Assembly (NCBI RefSeq): GCF_030253575.1 | Contig: NC_080558.1 | Location: forward strand, 40,203,111-40,267,110 | Reading direction: 5' to 3' | DNA length: 64,000 nt | Source: Rhododendron vialii | Lineage: Eukaryota > Streptophyta > Magnoliopsida > Ericales > Ericaceae | Part shown: positions 58,091 to 64,000 of the stretch, in pieces | Layout: the number at the start of each line of letters is the position of its first letter | How positions within the stretch are numbered: the stretch's first letter is position 1 | Position numbers and translations under genes: made by a program | The notes under the pieces: generated by a model | The model's database searches: none | Seen by the model: the letters and a program-made list of their open reading frames with translations, nothing else | Told to the model about the DNA's origin: nothing

Positions 58091-58967
58091 TATCCCTATG
58101 GCATAACTGATTAAGAATTGTTTGTTTTTGGAAACGATGAAAGACCAAAATTAAATGAATGGTACAAATACGGGTTTTACTAGGGGAGATCGCAAGGACG
58201 TACGAAGAAGGTACAGTCCACGTTGACACGACATTTGCGGGGCATCTGAAGTACTAAGGCCGTATACGGGGATTGCGTACCTGTCATCAAGTCAACTCTC
58301 TCTCTCTCTCTCTCCACCTAAGGTCGCCCGTAATTCACTCCACCTTTCCATTCCCCAATTATTGAATTGATTCTTCTATTATCAGCACACTGATAAATAC
58401 ATTATAAAATAAGAAAATTACGTATTTTTTTAATATTTTTTACACACTTTAATATATATTTATATATTTATTATTGTCAGCCTATTAGATTGATTTTAAA
58501 AATTTTCTTACTGAATTTGGGCAGAGATGTTAAAGGTACCGATCGCTTGGACTCAGCTCTTATCGTGTCTGGTCTAGTTTGGGTCATTTGTGGGTTTTCT
58601 TCGGATTTACCATAATGATCGGAATCATTCACTTCTTAAATCTCATTGAAAATATTGATCACGTCAAAAATCAAGTTGACCGATTATCGTTTGATAGAAT
58701 TTTGAAATATATTGATCTCGTTTTAAAAAAAATGTGCAACATTGTATTGCAATTTATTTGACATAATTATCTAAAGTGTAATGCATTCGAAATCATATCA
58801 AACGACATCCGACTAAACCGATTTTTTACGTAGTTGATATTCTCAGTGAGATCTAAAAAATAAATGGTTCCGATCATTGTTGTGTGCCCGAAAAGGGCCC
58901 ACAAATGGCCTAAACTGAACCAGATTGGATGCGAATGAACTGGATGGGAGCCATGTCCCGACCACTT
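58091..58967. other. Intergenic DNA, no gene seen
   Basis: No coding or RNA feature was recognised. A (CT)n tract lies at 58295-58313. Confidence 0.4.
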
Positions 58968-59209
58968 AAGTGCCGATTAGGTACAGATGGTGTGTGGGCC
59001 CCCTAAAGGATCCCACGCGAACAATTCGAGTCGTTCAGTAATTTTCAAATATTTTTTTAATTGACTCCGTAAAAAATCAGCCTGATTGAAGATGTGCAAG
59101 TCTTTGATCAAATCTTCAAAATTTTCATTTAGAAGTTAGAAACCTAAATATTGAGCAAAGTACTTTAAAATTAGGGAACCCCTCGCCGTCTGTACCTAAT
59201 CGGTACCTA
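58968..59209. repeat. Foldback MITE
   Basis: The ends GTGCCGATTAGGTACAGATG and CGTCTGTACCTAATCGGTAC are inverted. Inner blocks such as GACTCCGTAAAAAATCAGCC are shared with the 15160-15530 element. Confidence 0.7.
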
Positions 59210-59771
59210 GTGATTCCAATTATTGGGGACTATCCTCATTTTTTTTTTCAAATTTTACATCAGAATGCAATACTAAAATTTAAAACCACTTGCCGCTGGT
59301 ACGGACGAATATACCCAAATATGTCAACAGTCCCTTAAATTAATAATTCTGGTGAGTCTTTTTTACTACTATATTATAATAGGCGCCTAAGAGTTGCACA
59401 TGACAGGCACTAATGCATGCACCTTCCCTTTATCAATTTTTTTTCCCTTTTCAAAACGAATAGTTGTTGACAGGGCTCTGATCGAGCCAAACAAGTCAAG
59501 CACAATATTGTTCAAGCTTAGCTCAATTCATTATTACATGTATTCAAGCTTGGCTTGAGCTTGAGAACTATTTAAGACTAATTGTTCGAGCTTTTTGGCT
59601 CGAGCTTAAAGTTTCGTATTTGTGCTAAACTTGACTTAATTTGTAGAATATACAAGTCAATCTCGAGTTTTCAAGTATGAGTTTAATCTAGTAAAGTTTC
59701 GAGTTTTCAAGCTTGAGCTTGAGCTTATTAAGTTCCCAAATGAAATCGGCTAATTCAAAGCCCTAAAGAAG

Positions 59772-60113
59772 CAAAAATGATATTGGTACCGACGGGGTCG
59801 GTAACGAAATCGTAGGGACGGCCGCGCCGGGCCATCTTCAGCCATCGGACAACCGATCCGAGCTGTCCAAAAATTCTAAAAAAAAAAAAAACGAGGGAGC
59901 CTTGCCGGAATCAACGGCATCCGAGGTGTGAATCAAGCACCCCCGTTTTTTTGTATATATGTATATACACCTCGGATGTATATGTACAGAAAAAAGGGGT
60001 GCTCGGATCAAGCACCCTACACACCTCGAATGCCATTGACTCCAGCGAAACCCCCTCGTTTTTTTTTTTTTTAGAATTTCGGTACCGACCCCGCCGGTAC
60101 CAATAGCACTACT
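59772..60113. mobile_element. Mutator-type MITE with 11-bp target duplication
   Basis: The terminal repeats ATATTGGTACCGACGGGGTC and (reverse) CTATTGGTACCGGCGGGGTC continue into long mirrored arms. The centre carries TTTTTTTGTATATATGTATA. CCCTAAAGAAG flanks both sides exactly (59761-59771 and 60114-60124), within the 9 to 11-bp range typical of Mutator-like elements. It is non-coding. Confidence 0.8.
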
Positions 60114-60124
60114 CCCTAAAGAAG

Positions 60125-62205
60125 AACTAGCACCTTTAATCTAGGCAAAAAAAACTTATATACATAAAATTTAGTTACTTGCTACATTCATTAAATTTAA
60201 AACCCTCAAACTCTTAAATTTTCACATCTCACATAAGAGATTTCCTATTTGGATGCAATAATATTGTAAAATTGGTGAAAATATTTATACGAGAGGCCGA
60301 TGTAGATCTCATGTCTTAGGATATTTATTAATCTATGCCTATATTTGTAGTATTTACGGAATAATTTTTTTGTTCATAAGCCTATCGAGCCAAACACCCA
60401 TATGGCCATATGCTTAAACTTTGCTTGAATACATAAAAAAATAAAAAAACATGATTGAGCTTGACTTATATATTTTTTAAATAATTTCGAACAAGCTACA
60501 TGCCGAGCTGAGTTTGAGCTGTTTGATTTCTTATTATACCATAATACCAACTTTTACATTACCGTCACAAAATCAACACAATTACGAGTCAGTAGAGGCT
60601 TGACACATGTGATGTGTGCAAGTCAAGTTTTGAAGATTACGTCCACAAATGGCACGATAATGCAATAACTGTGACATGAAATGGAGAAATACTGAAAAAA
60701 CCTTTTTTTTAATCAATCGGTCACCATATTATTAATCACTGCAAATAAGAAATATCCGAACAAACCTTGATTAGGATACAATCGTAACCATTCTTCGACT
60801 CTCTGTATTCTGCAATATCCCTTTTAAAGTCTTCCAAAAAAAAAAAACCCCAACATTACTGTAATGTTATTTGGAAATTTAATGATTCCACAAAAGTTCT
60901 AAACATGCTTGTAGCTCTCTAAAATTTTTAAACCAGTGAGTAATCAGTCTTATTAATAAGAATTACAGTAAATCGTACAAAAAAAAAAAGTCAATGCTAA
61001 ATGATCACAGATTCTCAATACAATATACTCTCCATTATTGAGAAATGGGCAAGCTTGAGTCTGACGAGGGATCATGCGCAAAAACATGTGGGACCATAAA
61101 GAGGAAACATATAAATGGGACCCACACTCACAAGGAGGGTGGACCCCCACACACTACACACCCAGTGGATGTGGACCCCACCCTTGTTGTGAGTATGAGT
61201 ATTTAAATAGATGTGTGAATGAGTGGAGTAAGAATTTTCCAAACACATATGGGAGTCATTGGACCATTTGCTCGGTCACTTAAGCTTGTTTGTTTTTGGT
61301 ACTCAAAATTTCTGGGCACGGTATTCAATAATTTTTTTTTTAATCTATCTCTCTTCACTTATTAATATAAATAGCTACATGATCGGACAAAATTTTGTTT
61401 TTAAAAATGAATAGTCAGTGTGCCGCTAAGAATAAATAGCAAAACAAATTATTCTATCACGTTGCTATCAATCTTCGATAAATTTGATTTTTAACGCAAA
61501 TAAGACTCTCAACAAATTCTACAAAATAAACGACTCATGTTATGATACTTGTCTTTCTAGTACACAAACAATAGCCGGATACACCCCTCTCGGAAGACCC
61601 CAAGGTACCGTGGAAGATCCCACGGACACACCCCTTTCTAGTATACAATGCATGTAATAGTGCTATTACAGAGACAACATACATACACGGTCTTGTATTT
61701 TTATTCAGTGGTCTCGGGCACCACCAGGTAGTGCCCAACACCCTTTTTTATAACACATTTATGTGAAGCCAAGTATTAGAAGGGAGTTGGGGCCCTATGT
61801 GGCGGCGCCCAAGACCACTAAATAATTTCCTTTGTAATAGTCTGATTGCCCTGCGAAGTTGCCTTGGCTCTTTCACCAGGCAAATGACAAATTCAATAGC
61901 TCGAGTCCTCAACAAATGGCTCACTTGTAGCACCAACAAAATAACACGGGGTAAAAGCTAAAGACCCAAGGAAGGAAGGAACTCAAAGCTCTAAATTAAA
62001 TTCATCACGCCCTACTCCAAAAGGCAGAAGAACGTAAGAAAAATCCCCAGTCTAAAGTATAATGATAATAAATATAGATTTCCAATATCTCAGGGAACAC
62101 CATATAACTGGAAATCTAGTTGGCATTGTCCAAGGTCATACCAATCTACTGAATCGCACAAAATTCAGCTACCGGGAAACGAACCTCAACTAGAGATGTC
62201 TCTGA
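60125..62205. other. Intergenic DNA and 3' flank of the FKBP gene
   Basis: I see no gene. A foldback at about 61107-61215 pairs GGGACCCACACTCACAAGGA and GGGTGGACCCCC with GTGGACCCCACCCTTGTTGTGAG. The last few hundred bases before 62206 should hold the - strand FKBP 3' UTR. Confidence 0.45.
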
Positions 62206-63407
62206 TTATAGCTCACTATCGTCTGTTTTCCCACCTGCTGTTTTCCCGTTCACTGCCACAAGCTCAGTGTCAAAGATGAGAGTTGCACCACCTGTGAATG
62301 GTCAAAGAAATGTTTTAATTCTTCCAAAACAAAATATTGTCAAATACGTGAAAGTCAAAAGAGAAAACAATATAACACTAGATTATGATGGACAAATTTG
62401 GTTTGAATCAGTATGCCCACATGAATTTCGAAGGCTGCAAGATTTCAACTGGATAAATAGAAACATATAAGCCACTAGTTACTATTCAGCATCATAAACG
62501 AAGTAAAGTCTAACAATGTTGGCTACAAAGAAATCAAGAAGCCTATATTCATAGAAGAGACGGACGCTAATGGGCCGAAGTTAAGATTTCCATGAGAAAA
62601 GATTACCCTACTTTCACTTCAACAGAAGTATCAAAAGACTATCTCCAACCCATGACTTCAAATTGAGATGCCAAATTGTTTTGAAGGCTTATGTGGCATT
62701 TTGGCATCTCCAAATTTGACATCGACAAACTTCTATCTCCAACCTTGATGTCAAATTTTCAAGTATCAAAATGCCAAAATTAGATTTGGCATGAGTTAAA
62801 TTTGAAGCAAATGGGTGTGGAGCCAAATCCACGTTGGATTTGACACACCATTTGCCATTAGGGTTGGATCAAAAGAGGCTGCCAAAAGTTACCATTTGTA
62901 CTTCACATAGGATTTGAAGCCAAGAGTTGGAGATGCTGAAATAAGCCTCAAAAGGCACAATAGGAACATTCTTCTGAATCTTTCACAAAATCAGTCTACG
63001 AGTATCAGGATGTGGTTTTCCTGAACTTCATCATTAAAGCAAGTACAAAGCATTTTTTGTGGGCCCATAGTCTAGGCCAACAAAGGAATTAGGAACACGG
63101 TAAAGGAAATAAAATTTTGGAGTGGACCTTATGCGTTCAAGGACAACCCTGAAAAGAAATCTTAGGTGTCATGGGTTATGGGGCAATCTAAGGCTGTATT
63201 ACGTTTTCTGCATCTATGACATACTCCTACTCTGACATTACACCTACTCTGACGAGAGGTATGCACTGCAAGGAAAATAGAACATGTGATCAAGAATTAC
63301 CTGGGATTTTGGGTGGTGATCCCTGCTCTCCATAACCATATTTTGCAGGTATTTTCAACTTTCGTTTCTCCCCTACGCACACATCCCCAACAGTCCTTGA
63401 TCCCATC
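62206..63407 (-). pseudogene. FKBP15: FKBP15-type peptidyl-prolyl isomerase, last two exons, frameshifted
   Basis: FKBP-type isomerases catalyse cis-trans isomerisation of proline bonds; the FKBP15 group is secretory/ER luminal. On the - strand, exon 63407-63301 reads GWDQGLLGM, then, in another frame, [20 protein letters not shown] and SPPKIP. Exon 62291-62206 reads GGATLIFDTELVAVNGKTAG, then GKTDDSEL and a stop. These are the classical FKBP core and C-terminus. Between GM and CVGE an extra CA (in a CACACA run at 63378-63383) shifts the frame and creates an in-frame TAG. The original exon length without it (105 nt) would fit both splice phases. Either a recent pseudogene or a sequence error. 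Earlier exons lie beyond the window. Confidence 0.75.
62640..62945. repeat. TIR element (MITE) in the FKBP last intron
   Basis: GACTATCTCCAACCCATGAC and TTCAAAT at the left pair with ATTTGAAGCCAAGAGTTGG and AGATGCTG at the right. Internal TTTGGCATCTCCAAATTTGA repeats are self-complementary. The ends resemble those of the 55976-56538 element. Confidence 0.65.
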
Positions 63408-64000
63408 CTGCGAGTAAGGCTTATATTCTTTAGAGCAATTTAGGGCTTATATTCTTTAGAGCAATTTAGTTTTCACTCTGGTCATTTCCTTGCACAAGGT
63501 TGAATCCATGAAATGCTACGATTGCTTAGCACATGTATAATACCCAATACGCCTATAAAGTATAAAGTGCTCCGCTATGATGCTACAAGAGCTCATTGCA
63601 TTATTATAACAAAACACATCATACTAACAGAATACTTTGCAAAACGCAAAAAGAAAAGTCCAGTAACCTTTTTCTTGTTTCTCAAATTCGAAGGCCGCTT
63701 ATATGTCTTAACATTTCTTCAGTTGTTGGGATCTGATATTGCAACTAGGTCATGTAGAATTCATTATCGTGTGCCACAAAAACTTTATACTCTCATGCTG
63801 TTGCAAAACATGCTACGAGAAAAAAGAAAACAGAACCTGGATTTCCCAGGGCAATTCAAAAACTGGAAATGCGTCATGTACTCTTGTGTCATGCAACACC
63901 TATTGTTGCGAGAATCAACAAATGCGCACTGTGCTCATTTGTAGCCTCTAGAAAGAGTTTTAGTTGTTGAAGAGTTCATTTGTGCAGCAGATGCAAGGAA
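63408..64000. other. Probable FKBP intron at the window edge
   Basis: No further FKBP exon could be read. The open frame at 63513-63944 (+) has no recognised domain and is treated as intronic chance sequence. Confidence 0.4.

Overview
The window is nuclear DNA of a flowering plant, most likely a eudicot. It has intron-rich genes with GT/AG splice sites, AT-rich intergenic DNA, long dinucleotide microsatellites and many plant-type transposons (Ty1/copia with an initiator tRNA-Met primer site, hAT and Mutator-like MITEs, Helitrons, tRNA-derived SINEs). I cannot name the species.

Five cellular genes can be supported. (1) An adenine phosphoribosyltransferase on the + strand (2888-8591, six coding exons). 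(2) A FAR1-RELATED SEQUENCE (FRS) protein on the - strand (18552-20567), with an upstream spliced exon at 23687-23798 that probably supplies the true start codon. (3) A very large four-MATH-domain, coiled-coil protein on the + strand (40573-49413, ten exons, 1701 residues). (4) A PIRL8-like Ras-group leucine-rich-repeat protein on the - strand (51994-57169, three exons). (5) The 3' end of an FKBP15-type peptidyl-prolyl isomerase on the - strand, running off the right edge, with an apparent two-base frameshift. They show no pathway clustering; this is ordinary plant gene order.

Most of the rest is transposon-derived. A recently inserted, structurally complete Ty1/copia element (25931-34954, - orientation) has 1095-bp LTRs that look identical and a perfect GAACA target duplication. 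It carries a nested solo LTR (28160-28796) with its own CTGAC duplication. It also carries a small extra gene downstream of pol that encodes a two-helix membrane protein and has its own TATA box and upstream 22-bp repeats. Elsewhere there are several foldback MITEs, two hAT-like elements with 8-bp target duplications, a Mutator-type MITE with an 11-bp duplication, two Helitrons sharing a 5' end (one nested in an LTR remnant), a SINE with a 10-bp duplication just past the PIRL8 stop, a LINE fragment inside an APT intron, and minisatellite arrays.

Exon boundaries were read by eye from splice consensus and reading frame. Protein names rest on recognised family motifs, not database searches. The best candidate for something little described is the extra gene inside the copia element.
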